DNA of 53,721 nucleotides from assembly GCA_964632505.1 (NCBI GenBank), contig CAZWCE010000022.1, forward strand, positions 1 to 53,721. The letters run 5' to 3'. Source of the DNA: CAZWCE01 sp964632505 (GTDB taxonomy: Bacteria; Planctomycetota; Planctomycetia; Pirellulales; Thermoguttaceae). The stretch's first letter is position 1, and every line of letters begins with the position of its first letter. Made by a program: the position numbers and the translations under genes. This document shows positions 16,741 to 24,790 of this stretch, piece by piece. Below the pieces are notes generated by a model, which searched no databases, was not told where the DNA came from, and saw only the letters and a program-made list of their open reading frames with translations.

Positions 16741-17823
16741 TCAACTTGGTGGACATTTCGTCGAGATCGTGGGATTTCGGCTGATTCGATCGGCCCAATA
16801 AATCGGCTCGGGAAGCACATGTCCCCAGAGGCATTCGAGAACGGCCTGATTGGCAAACTCCAAATCCACCCGGTGTCCCGGCGAAAGGTAGATTTGCTTC
16901 TTACCGCCGGGAGTCGGCGTAAGGGCGACGCCGAGCGATTGCCCTTGCCACGAGATCGTCCGGCCGGAGATAGCGTGAAGAGAACGTCGTTCCTTTCGGT
17001 TTTTCGACGAAGCGAATGCGACGCCTTTGTTCTCGGGAATCTTCCAACGGAGTTCATTCCGTTCCGTTCGGCCGCAAAGCAGCCGTTTGGTCACGCCGAT
17101 CGTCGGTCGGTCGAGCACCACGCCCACATGGCTGGCGACCCCGGCACCGCGGGGATGAAGCACGCCGCTGCCGTCGACCAAAAGCAAGTCGGCCGTTTTG
17201 TATTGCTTTTCGACCTTTTCCATCAGATCGAGGTAGACCGGAATCTCACGAAAAGACAAGAATCCGGTGATGTAGGGAAACCGCACCGGTCGTTCGATCG
17301 AAATCGACCAGAGAAGCTCCCCCGTTTTCCGATCGACCAAGGCATAAGTCGCCCGAGCGTTTCTCGGCGAGGGATAGGAAACATCGATTCCGGCGATCTG
17401 CCGAGGCAGAGCGCCTCGCCGCTCAAGATCTACCTTGCCGGAAAGACGCTTCTGGTATTCAGCCAGCTCGCGAAGCGGCGCCTTCCCCTCGGGAGGATTC
17501 CAAAGGGCGGATTCCAAATCGACACGATCGCCTCGAAAAGGAACCCCTTCTCGAAGGAGTTCGGCTCGTTTCGCGGAAGCTTCTCCCGGTTCAATGAAAC
17601 GCCCGACGGTTCCATCCGCCCGCACCACGCGATGGCAAGGACAAAAACGATCGTGCGTGTGGTGCAGCAGGAAAAAGCCGACCCACCGGGCAGCCGCCGA
17701 ATGGCCGAGCGCTTTGGCGATGGTGGAATAGGTCGCCACCCTTCCTTCCGGAATTTCACGAACAAGGTTCATCGTCCACGTGGCGAGATCGGGAACTTCC
17801 GGAAACGGCTCTGAAAAAGTCAT
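16741..17823 (-). CDS. Fusion of O6-alkylguanine-DNA alkyltransferase and endonuclease V
   Basis: 360 residues. Residues about 10-100 are the DNA-binding/active-site domain of the alkyltransferase family, with EIPEGRVATYSTIAKALG and the active-site motif P62-C63-H64-R65-V66; the Cys is kept, so it is not an inactive alkyltransferase-like protein. Residues about 125-340 are endonuclease V: GIDVSY (Asp147), the box SFREIP (Glu193) and VDGSGVLHPRGAG (Asp217) give the metal-binding acids. The wedge motif is PYIT instead of the usual PYIP. The first part repairs O6-alkylguanine and the second cuts near deaminated bases such as inosine. A promoter sits only 3 nt before the ATG, and no ribosome site is seen. 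Confidence 0.9.
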   Translation of the reverse strand: MTFSEPFPEVPDLATWTMNLVREIPEGRVATYSTIAKALGHSAAARWVGFFLLHHTHDRFCPCHRVVRADGTVGRFIEPGEASAKRAELLREGVPFRGDRVDLESALWNPPEGKAPLRELAEYQKRLSGKVDLERRGALPRQIAGIDVSYPSPRNARATYALVDRKTGELLWSISIERPVRFPYITGFLSFREIPVYLDLMEKVEKQYKTADLLLVDGSGVLHPRGAGVASHVGVVLDRPTIGVTKRLLCGRTERNELRWKIPENKGVAFASSKNRKERRSLHAISGRTISWQGQSLGVALTPTPGGKKQIYLSPGHRVDLEFANQAVLECLWGHVLPEPIYWADRISRNPTISTKCPPS

Positions 17824-17826
17824 GGA

Positions 17827-17854
17827 AACATATCAGGAAATAGGACGAAGTCAA
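17827..17854 (-). promoter_or_regulatory. Promoter very close to the start of the repair fusion gene
   Basis: Minus strand TTGACT (17854-17849), 16-bp spacer, TATGTT (17832-17827). The -10 ends 3 nt before the ATG. If it is used, the mRNA is leaderless or translation starts at the Met18 codon. Confidence 0.45.
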
Positions 17855-18015
17855 TGAGAAACACGGCAGTCCATTATTTCATGATGCAGGAAAAACCACA
17901 ACGAAGGGGATCGGCGTGGGCGCAGCAAAATGGGGATCTTTCTGCGGTGAAGCGATCTCGGAAGACCGCTTTGCCGTAGAGAGATCCCCGCAAGCGATGA
18001 TGATCGTTTCCCCGC

Positions 18016-18762
18016 TCAGCGAAGCACGGCACTGCCGGAATTCTGGGGATTTCGTCCGATCGGCGATCCGCTGTTGGAAGAGGGCGGCAGATTCCTGCCG
18101 CGGGGGGCCTGCTCTCCGTTTAATGAATAGCCGGAAGACGGCGTTTTCGGCTGCCGATCGTTGCCGTGGGCAGGATTCCCTTCAGAATCCGCCTGCCGGT
18201 TCTTCTGCATCGAGGCCATGTATCGGGCATTCGCTTCGGCGATCGCCTTTTGGGTGCCGACCGGGTCCTCGAAATTGAAGACCAGTGTCTCCTCGCCCGG
18301 AAACGGTTCGGTCGCGATTCCGGCCACCCGCCATCCGACGCTCGACTTGCTCACGACACAAACCGCTTCGATCGTCTCTTGCTTTCCCGTATCCGGATTG
18401 ATATCACTCATCATCACCGTCACGTAGGCGCCGTCCTCGCCTTGTTTGTTCACGTCAGTGACCTCAAAGCTGGCCGTGTCGCTGGCCTGCGAAGAGTAGG
18501 GAATTCCGAACTCTTTCGCTTTCTTTTGGGCAAGCGGGGTCACCATCGAGAAGGTCTTTTCATCGTCTCCGTCGTAGACGGCCGTCAAGAAGAGCTCAAC
18601 CGCTTTTTCCGGCGAAGAAGCTTGATCGCCTTCGCTTTCGGAGGGTTGAGCGTCATTCGTTTCCTCAGGGGCATCGCCACCGGGACTTTCCGGCTGGGCA
18701 CATCCGACGAACCACATCGCCGCCAACAACATCATCACCATCCATGGCAGTCTCTTGCACAT
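18016..18762 (-). CDS. Lipoprotein of unknown function
   Basis: 248 residues from the ATG at 18762, chosen because GGAG lies 9 nt upstream and a lipoprotein signal follows directly: MCKR, hydrophobic residues 7-19 and the lipobox F-V-G-Cys21. After a Ser/Glu/Pro-rich linker comes a domain of about 120 residues that begins PEKAVELFLTAVYDGDDEKTFSMVTP. This resembles NTF2-like/DUF4878-type lipoprotein domains, in which a small basket fold carries an AVCVV-type strand and a WRVAGI-type strand; the assignment is tentative. The C-terminal 80 residues are polar, Asn/Ser/Gly-rich and probably disordered. The gene stands alone between the repair fusion and the AmmeMemoRadiSam gene. Confidence 0.8.
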   Translation of the reverse strand: MCKRLPWMVMMLLAAMWFVGCAQPESPGGDAPEETNDAQPSESEGDQASSPEKAVELFLTAVYDGDDEKTFSMVTPLAQKKAKEFGIPYSSQASDTASFEVTDVNKQGEDGAYVTVMMSDINPDTGKQETIEAVCVVSKSSVGWRVAGIATEPFPGEETLVFNFEDPVGTQKAIAEANARYMASMQKNRQADSEGNPAHGNDRQPKTPSSGYSLNGEQAPRGRNLPPSSNSGSPIGRNPQNSGSAVLR

Positions 18763-19184
18763 TCTTGTTTCTCCATTGATTGCGTGGATCGATCTTCCGA
18801 TATTTCCGCAAAACGTCTTTCTCGCGAGCGGGAACTTGCGAGAACAAATTCGGGAATCGCCGACAGGAGGCGGGAGTGTCGCAAAAAAGGGGTCGCCTGT
18901 CAACATGAAACGCCGGAAAAACGCAGGCCGCGGGCAAGAAGGATCAGATCAGGGTAAGTCATTCCCAGAAAACGACTTGGGAACAATACAAGCCGCCTGG
19001 AGGGGGGAAGAAGAGGCGAATGGCGGGAAAGGAATCGGTCGCACGGTTGCGGGAGATCCGCGAGATGCCGAGAAGAGCAGCCCCGAGCCGGCCAGCTTTT
19101 TCGAAGGCTGTTTCAACAAAACAGGCGGTCGGGCGGAAGGAACGGCATCAGGTAGTCCCCCCGACGGCCCTTTCCACCGGCCTC
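18763..19184. other. Intergenic region, nothing seen
   Basis: This stretch lies between the lipoprotein start and the end of the AmmeMemoRadiSam gene. It has frames without ribosome sites and no clear promoter, hairpin or repeat. Confidence 0.4.
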
Positions 19185-22100
19185 TCAGCGGAAGAGCATT
19201 CCGGCATATCCGACGACGCGTTCCGTGTCGCCCGAGGCGGCCGCGCTGGTGGTGTATCCGACGGTGTGGCACTCATTCAATTTGCCCATCGCCAGGAGTG
19301 TTTCCAGGACCAAAACCGCCGGCACCACCCCGCACATCGAGATGCGGTTGGAGCGGACCGTTTCGAGGAGCCCTTCCGGATCGATCGCTTCGATCGCATC
19401 GATCGCCATCCGATCGACTCGCCGCGTGAGGTCCTCGTTCGCGTAATGATTCATGTCGGTCGAGATCACCAACAACGGCGGGGTTTCGAGCGTTTCGAGG
19501 AATCGGGCCAACTGGTCGGCGGCCTCCTGAAGGACCGCATGCGAACCACCGTGGAGAGTCGTCCCGATTACCTTCGCTTGGGGCGCCAGCCGATGGAGAA
19601 TCGGCAACTGCACTTCGATGGAGTGTTCCTGCTGATGGGCGGCCGCGTCGAGGCGGAACGCCGGCACCGCGGCGGCCATTTCCTTCGCGAATTCGGGATC
19701 GGAGGGGACCTCGTGACCCGGCAATTCCCAGAGATCGTGCGGGGCCACGGCCCAGGCGGCGCCTCCCTGGCGATGCTTCGGCGCGAAGACGAGAATGCGG
19801 TCGGGGAAATCGGCGCGCGAGAGCGTCATGGCCGCCAACTTTCCGGAATAGATCCATCCGGCGTGCGGCACCATCGCTGCGACGTAGCCGTCTTTTTCGG
19901 GAAGCCGGTCGGTTTTCTCGGGAAGCACCTCCGGTTCGAGCATGTGATCGAGCTCCGCGTCGATCGCTTCCTTGGTCGCCGGATAGAACGCCCCCGCCAC
20001 CGCCGGAGGACGACGCTTCGGGCCCAACACCGGCTTGGGAATACTCGAGGTTTCCATCGGGACGCTGGTCGAAATCGCCTCGAAACTGTACACGGAGGAT
20101 TCCTGCGGATTCGCTTCCTCGGTCCGCTCGAAGGCCCGTTCCAGGAGCTGCTCCGGCGTCGCCTCGGGATCGAACTCGATCACCCAGCCGGAGACGGTCG
20201 CGAGCATCATCGCCCGCCGGGAAGGGTCGAATCCTTCGATGTCGGGGCGTTCCGCCTTTCCGTGCAGCACGACATCCCAGAAAATGGTCAAATCGAAAAC
20301 GGCATCAAGCAAAGCGTGTTCCAAGGCTCCACTTTGCTGAATCGCCCGTTGGACCGATTTGACAAAATCGAACAACGTCGCCTGAAGCGGGATATTGCTG
20401 CGGACCGAAATCTTGCTGCAGAGAATCGGGTCGCGATCGGGCAGTTCCACCGAGAGGGTCAAGCCCGCGACGTTGCCGTCGTAGATGCCGGGAAAAAAGT
20501 AGTTCGGGGTTCCTCCCTCGAGCATCACGAGAAAGTTCCGTCGGGCCGCCTCTTTGAGTTGGCTCAATGCCTCGCGCGTCGGCCCCGGCACCGAGGAGGA
20601 AGGGCCGGATTTTGCCGGATCATCGGTCAAGGCTTTCAAAGGCCCTTTGACGGCAATGCCGTGAAAAACAAAGAGCGTGGCTTGGGGGTCGCGCCAGGCA
20701 TCGGTGGGCAAACCCGCCTTCCGGCAGACCGCTTCGAGGAAGCTCTCGGCATCCATTTGATGATCGACCGCCACGCCGGGAAGCAGCAGTCCGCGGTGCG
20801 TTCCGTAGACGATCTGGACGCCGTGGACCCCGATTTCGATCGCATCGATGCGGTCCTCGCCCTCCGCTTCGACCCGCTGCATTCCCCAAAGAAGCCACAC
20901 CTCGAGGTCGAGGCGATCCAACTCGCTCGGAGAGATCTCCGGGAAGCGGGGATCTTCCTTCGCCGCGCGCCGCGAAGCCCCTTTCACCGCCTCTTGAAGC
21001 GGCATACGTTCGGAAAGGCAGCCCATGCAGGAGCGTAATTGTCCGCTCCGCTTCAGACTGACGAACGCCCCCAATACCTCCTGCCGCCCCAATTCGCCGA
21101 GCTGTTCCGCGACGTCCGGCAACGGTTTTCCCAACACCGTCGCGGAGACCAGTTGGCCTGCCGTTTCGAAAACGGAGATGCGCTCCTTTTCGGACAAGAT
21201 CGCCGACAAATCCTGTTGGGGAGTTTCTCTGGAAGAAATGGGTGGGGTCTCCTTGGGGTTATCTTTCTCAGGGGAAGACGTTCGAGTGGACCGGATCGAC
21301 CGACCGGTGAATCGGGAAATATCGATCGGCTCTCGCCGCGATCCCCACCGCCCGGGCTGTTCATCGAAGTGGCCGGCGATAGGGGTATGGCAATGATCGC
21401 AACTCCCCTCCTTCAGGTGATAACCGCCGATTTGATATCCTTCTCGGTGAATCAGCGGCTGCTCGCAACCAGGGCAGTAGGTGGTTTGCCCCCTCGCATC
21501 GCGAATATTACCGGTGTAAACGTACTTGAGACCGGTGGCCACGGCCACCTCTCGGGCAAGCAGGAGGGTCTCCGGGGGGGTGGGGAGGCGATCGCTGAGC
21601 TTGAAATCCGGATGAAACGCCGAAAAATGCACGGGCACGTCTTCACACAACTCCGAAGCAATCCACCGGCACATCGTTTCGATGTCTTCCGGACAATCGT
21701 TCTCGCCGGGAATGACGAGGTTGGTGATCTCCATCCAAACGTCCGTTTCCCGAGCGAGATAGAGCAACGTCTCCTTCACCGGTTCGAGTGAGGCGCCGGT
21801 CAGCTCCCGATAAAAACGCTCGTCGAACGCCTTCAAATCGATGTTGACCGCGTCGATGTATTCGAAAAACCATGGCCGCGCCGCTTCGGTGATGTATCCG
21901 GCGGTGACGGCCACCGTCTTGATCCCTTCCTGACGACAGATCCTGGCGGTATCGACGGCGTATTCCGCCCAGATCACCGGATCATTGTACGTGAAAGCGA
22001 TACTTTGGCAACCGGTCTCCTTGGCCGCTTCGACGATCGCTTCCGGAGAAGCATAAGAGGAAGCGATCTCGACCTGTCGGGACCGGGAAGACGTCCAGTT

Positions 22101-22475
22101 CTGGCAAAACAGGCAACCGAGATTGCATCCGGCGGTACCGAAGGAAAGAACGGGAGTGCCGGGATGGAAATGGTGAAGCGGTTTCTTCTCGATCGGATCG
22201 ATGCAGAAACCGGTGCTCCGACCATAGGTGTTCAGGACCATCTTCCCGTCCTGATGTTCCCGTACGAAGCAGAAGCCGTGCTTGCCCTCGGCGATGCGAC
22301 AACTCCGGGGGCAAAGATCGCAATCGAGGAGATCGCCTTCCGGAGCCGGGTGCCACCACCCGCCGGGATAGGAAAACTCGGCCGCCTCCTCTTCCGAGAG
22401 AGGATGCCCCGAAACGGGAGACGCGGGGGGAATCGTGACGCGGCGGTCGCTTTGTCGGGAGTGGTTCTGATTCAT
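19185..22475 (-). CDS. Three-domain AmmeMemoRadiSam protein (radical SAM - AMMECR1 - Memo fusion)
   Basis: 1096 residues. Residues about 35-390 are the AmmeMemoRadiSam radical SAM enzyme: CDLCPRSC near the start, the cluster motif C117-NLG-C121-LF-C124, YGRSTGFCIDPIEKKPLHHF, and CPGC/CDHC pairs at about 334 and 359 that could bind another metal. Residues about 420-615 are AMMECR1, with SGQLRSCMGCL in place of the common LRGCIG box and HRGLLLPGVAVDH. Residues about 640-805 match no family I know. Residues about 820-1096 are Memo: PAVAGAFYP, PHAGWIYSG (His871), EHSIEVQLPIL, STDMNHY and Cys1048. The three parts usually occur as separate genes; their common reaction is unknown. There is no signal peptide and no good ribosome site. 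It follows a lipoprotein gene by 50 nt. Confidence 0.93.
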   Translation of the reverse strand: MNQNHSRQSDRRVTIPPASPVSGHPLSEEEAAEFSYPGGWWHPAPEGDLLDCDLCPRSCRIAEGKHGFCFVREHQDGKMVLNTYGRSTGFCIDPIEKKPLHHFHPGTPVLSFGTAGCNLGCLFCQNWTSSRSRQVEIASSYASPEAIVEAAKETGCQSIAFTYNDPVIWAEYAVDTARICRQEGIKTVAVTAGYITEAARPWFFEYIDAVNIDLKAFDERFYRELTGASLEPVKETLLYLARETDVWMEITNLVIPGENDCPEDIETMCRWIASELCEDVPVHFSAFHPDFKLSDRLPTPPETLLLAREVAVATGLKYVYTGNIRDARGQTTYCPGCEQPLIHREGYQIGGYHLKEGSCDHCHTPIAGHFDEQPGRWGSRREPIDISRFTGRSIRSTRTSSPEKDNPKETPPISSRETPQQDLSAILSEKERISVFETAGQLVSATVLGKPLPDVAEQLGELGRQEVLGAFVSLKRSGQLRSCMGCLSERMPLQEAVKGASRRAAKEDPRFPEISPSELDRLDLEVWLLWGMQRVEAEGEDRIDAIEIGVHGVQIVYGTHRGLLLPGVAVDHQMDAESFLEAVCRKAGLPTDAWRDPQATLFVFHGIAVKGPLKALTDDPAKSGPSSSVPGPTREALSQLKEAARRNFLVMLEGGTPNYFFPGIYDGNVAGLTLSVELPDRDPILCSKISVRSNIPLQATLFDFVKSVQRAIQQSGALEHALLDAVFDLTIFWDVVLHGKAERPDIEGFDPSRRAMMLATVSGWVIEFDPEATPEQLLERAFERTEEANPQESSVYSFEAISTSVPMETSSIPKPVLGPKRRPPAVAGAFYPATKEAIDAELDHMLEPEVLPEKTDRLPEKDGYVAAMVPHAGWIYSGKLAAMTLSRADFPDRILVFAPKHRQGGAAWAVAPHDLWELPGHEVPSDPEFAKEMAAAVPAFRLDAAAHQQEHSIEVQLPILHRLAPQAKVIGTTLHGGSHAVLQEAADQLARFLETLETPPLLVISTDMNHYANEDLTRRVDRMAIDAIEAIDPEGLLETVRSNRISMCGVVPAVLVLETLLAMGKLNECHTVGYTTSAAASGDTERVVGYAGMLFR

Positions 22476-22525
22476 GGAAGGGGCCTGTCAAGCAACATCG
22501 GACGAGGAATCAGCAACCCGAGACA

Positions 22526-22834
22526 TCAACGCATGCCACCCAGGTTCTTGTCGATCTCCCTCGCCCTGGCACTGGGGAAAAACAAGCTGCCGGTCGATTT
22601 GACCTCGTCGTTCCCTTCCACGCTCTTGCGGTAATTGCGGGCGTAGTCGGAAAGTTCTTGCTGCGACGAGAGCCGCTGGTGCACATCCATCGGCTTTTTT
22701 TTCGCCTGATTCGACATGCATCCGAAGCAACTGCATACCACCCATACCACAAGAAAGGCGATCGCGAAACCGCCGAATTTTCGAAAAGCGGCAGGTTTTC
22801 CAAGAAAAAAGGAGAAAGAGGCATTCGTGTTCAT
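22526..22834 (-). CDS. Small lipoprotein or membrane-anchored protein
   Basis: 102 residues from the ATG at 22834, which has AGGAA about 10 nt upstream and leads straight into a hydrophobic segment (residues 20-38). The segment ends SCFGC-M, so Cys39 is a possible lipidation site; Cys34 and Cys36 are near it. The mature part is short, basic and polar (NQAKKKPMDVHQRLSSQQELSDYARNY cut here into its visible features: Lys-rich start, Gln/Ser/Tyr middle). No family was recognised. It ends 50 nt before the AmmeMemoRadiSam start on the same strand, so the two are probably transcribed together and the lipoprotein may be a partner at the membrane. Confidence 0.65.
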   Translation of the reverse strand: MNTNASFSFFLGKPAAFRKFGGFAIAFLVVWVVCSCFGCMSNQAKKKPMDVHQRLSSQQELSDYARNYRKSVEGNDEVKSTGSLFFPSARAREIDKNLGGMR

Positions 22835-23061
22835 AACAATGTTTCCTGTGCCCACTTTCCGTGGCCTAATAAAAAGAGTTCTCCGATCGGGAAAGCCCTT
22901 TTCGACGGAATCTTTCCCATCTCTCGGTTTCTTATCGCCATTTGGCGGCACGGAAGTTTGGCAGATCTCCGGGAATGCGTCTACCCCAATTATTTTTCGT
23001 CATTTTCCAGGAAGAACCCTCCCGCTCCCGGATTTGGAAATGAGGGAAATAAACGGCACCG

Positions 23062-24483
23062 TCACTTTTCCAACGGGATCTCCAATTGCGAAGGGGGCGG
23101 CGTGAACGAATTCTCGAACGCCTCGGCCATCTCTTTGAGCTGTCGGACCATCTCGGGATGATCTTCGGCAACATTGTATTGTTCCGAGGGATCTTCGTGC
23201 AAATGGAAAAGGAGGGGGGGATCGTGTTCCTTTCGCGCGCCGCCTCCATAGGCCGGCTGGGTGATGAAATGGGCCTTGAACGCCCCCTTGCGGACCGCGT
23301 ACAGTTCCTCCCCCCGGTAGTAATACATGCGATCCCGGGGGCTGCGTTTCTTTTCGGTCAGGGTGGGAGTCAGGTCGTAACCGTCCAAGACGAGATCCTC
23401 GGGGAGCTCCACCCCGGACAGCGAAGCGAAGGTGGGAAGGAAATCAAGCGTACTGCCCTGGTCCATGATCACTCCCGGCGAAACGACTCCCGGCCACCAG
23501 AAGACGGTCGGTTCGCGCATCCCTCCCTCGAACGTGCAGCCTTTTCCCTCGCGAAGCAACCCCGCCGAACCTCCCTGCTCGTTGAAAATCAGCCAGGGAC
23601 CGTTGTCGGAGGTGAAGACCACCAGGGTCCGCTCCTGGAGCTCCAATTCACGCAAGGTGTCGAGAACCCGACCGACGCTCCAGTCGATCTCTTCGATCAC
23701 ATCGCCGTAGCGCCCCCGCAGACTCCGGTGGCGAAACGCCTCGGAAGTGAACAACGGCACATGCGGCATGCTATGGGCAAGATAAAGAAAAAAGGGCCTT
23801 TCGGGATCTTCCGTAATAAAGCGAACCGCCTCTTCGGTGTACCGCCGGGTGATCGTCGTCTGATCGGCCGGACGCTCGATCACCTTCTCATCCTGCATCA
23901 GTGGTACGTTCCAGTAATTGGTATTGTAATCCCAGAAGGCGGCGCGGCCCTTCGGACCGACATCATGGAGGCGATCCATGTCGTTGGAATAGGGAATCCC
24001 GAAATAGTGGTCGAAACCGTGGTTGGTCGGTAAAAATTCCGGCAGATGGCCCAGATGCCACTTCCCGACGCACATCGTTCGGTACTCGGCCGTCTTGGCA
24101 ACTTCGGCGATCGTCAGCTCCGTCCGCGGCAGCCCCCCACCGGAGTTGGGGAAGAGAACGCGGCGCTTGCTGCTGCACATGCCGGAACGAATCGGCAATC
24201 GGCCGGTGACCAAGCCGGCGCGGCTCGGCGTGCAGACGCTCGCCGCTGCGTAGAAATTCGTCCACTTCTGCCCTTCTTCGGCCATACGATCGAGATTCGG
24301 CGTTTGAATCGTCGGATGGCCGAAGCACCCCAAATCGCCATAGCCGAGATCATCGCAGAAAATGACCACCATGTTCGGTTTTTCCGGCAACTCCGGCGAT
24401 TCCGCTTCCACCGAGGTCGCGAAAAAAACCATCCCCAAAAACAATCCACCCCACAACGCTCCAAAGCGGCAAGTGTTTTTCAT
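23062..24483 (-). CDS. Secreted Cys-type sulfatase (arylsulfatase A-like)
   Basis: 473 residues; AAGGAGAG lies 11 nt before the ATG. A signal peptide ends near residue 27 (SVEA). The fold opens with NMVVIFCDDLGYGDLGCFG (Asp44-Asp45) and the formylglycine motif is C84-T-P-S-R. VVFTSDNGPW holds another metal-site Asp-Asn pair. The length is usual for a one-domain sulfatase. It hydrolyses sulfate esters in the periplasm or outside; the substrate is unknown. It is divergent from the GH78 rhamnosidase across a 307-bp region with promoters in both directions, so a shared sulfated rhamnose-containing substrate is a reasonable guess. Confidence 0.93.
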   Translation of the reverse strand: MKNTCRFGALWGGLFLGMVFFATSVEAESPELPEKPNMVVIFCDDLGYGDLGCFGHPTIQTPNLDRMAEEGQKWTNFYAAASVCTPSRAGLVTGRLPIRSGMCSSKRRVLFPNSGGGLPRTELTIAEVAKTAEYRTMCVGKWHLGHLPEFLPTNHGFDHYFGIPYSNDMDRLHDVGPKGRAAFWDYNTNYWNVPLMQDEKVIERPADQTTITRRYTEEAVRFITEDPERPFFLYLAHSMPHVPLFTSEAFRHRSLRGRYGDVIEEIDWSVGRVLDTLRELELQERTLVVFTSDNGPWLIFNEQGGSAGLLREGKGCTFEGGMREPTVFWWPGVVSPGVIMDQGSTLDFLPTFASLSGVELPEDLVLDGYDLTPTLTEKKRSPRDRMYYYRGEELYAVRKGAFKAHFITQPAYGGGARKEHDPPLLFHLHEDPSEQYNVAEDHPEMVRQLKEMAEAFENSFTPPPSQLEIPLEK

Positions 24484-24585
24484 CGCAGCGTTCTCTCCTT
24501 CACCGGCTGGTAGTTCTCCATCGTAGAAAGGTCCCCACGGCGCGACCCTCTACTCTTCTCAAGCCTGGATCCACTCATTTTCAAC

Positions 24586-24614
24586 AAGATAGAAATCGAC
24601 CTCCAAGCTGTCAA
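24586..24614 (-). promoter_or_regulatory. Promoter of the 24483 sulfatase
   Basis: Minus strand perfect TTGACA (24614-24609), 17-bp spacer, TATCTT (24591-24586). The leader would be about 95 nt. Confidence 0.6.
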
Positions 24615-24661
24615 CCATTTCCAGAGCAGGATCGCCCGTTCCTTTTCGTCCTTTCGGGTTG

Positions 24662-24690
24662 TTTTGCTCTCTCCGCCGATCTGCTATACT
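24662..24690 (+). promoter_or_regulatory. Candidate promoter of the GH78 rhamnosidase gene
   Basis: TTTTGC (24662-24667), 17-bp spacer, TATACT (24685-24690). The -35 is weak. The leader would be about 95 nt. It is back to back with the sulfatase promoter, 48 bp away. Confidence 0.4.
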
Positions 24691-24790
24691 CTTATCATTA
24701 TAGCATTTTTCGGGATTACCGCGACCGCCCGTTTTTTCAGAAAGCCGCGTGCGTGCCGTGTTCCCTTCGAACAAGAACTTGGAGATCCTC

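Noticed and set aside
16741..17823. Alkyltransferase half taken as an inactive alkyltransferase-like (ATL) protein
   Set aside because: ATL proteins have Trp (or another residue) at the acceptor position; here PCHRV keeps the Cys.
19020..21038. A 672-codon plus-strand open frame
   Set aside because: It lies antisense to the AmmeMemoRadiSam gene, whose motifs are unmistakable. The plus translation is Arg/His-rich without domains.
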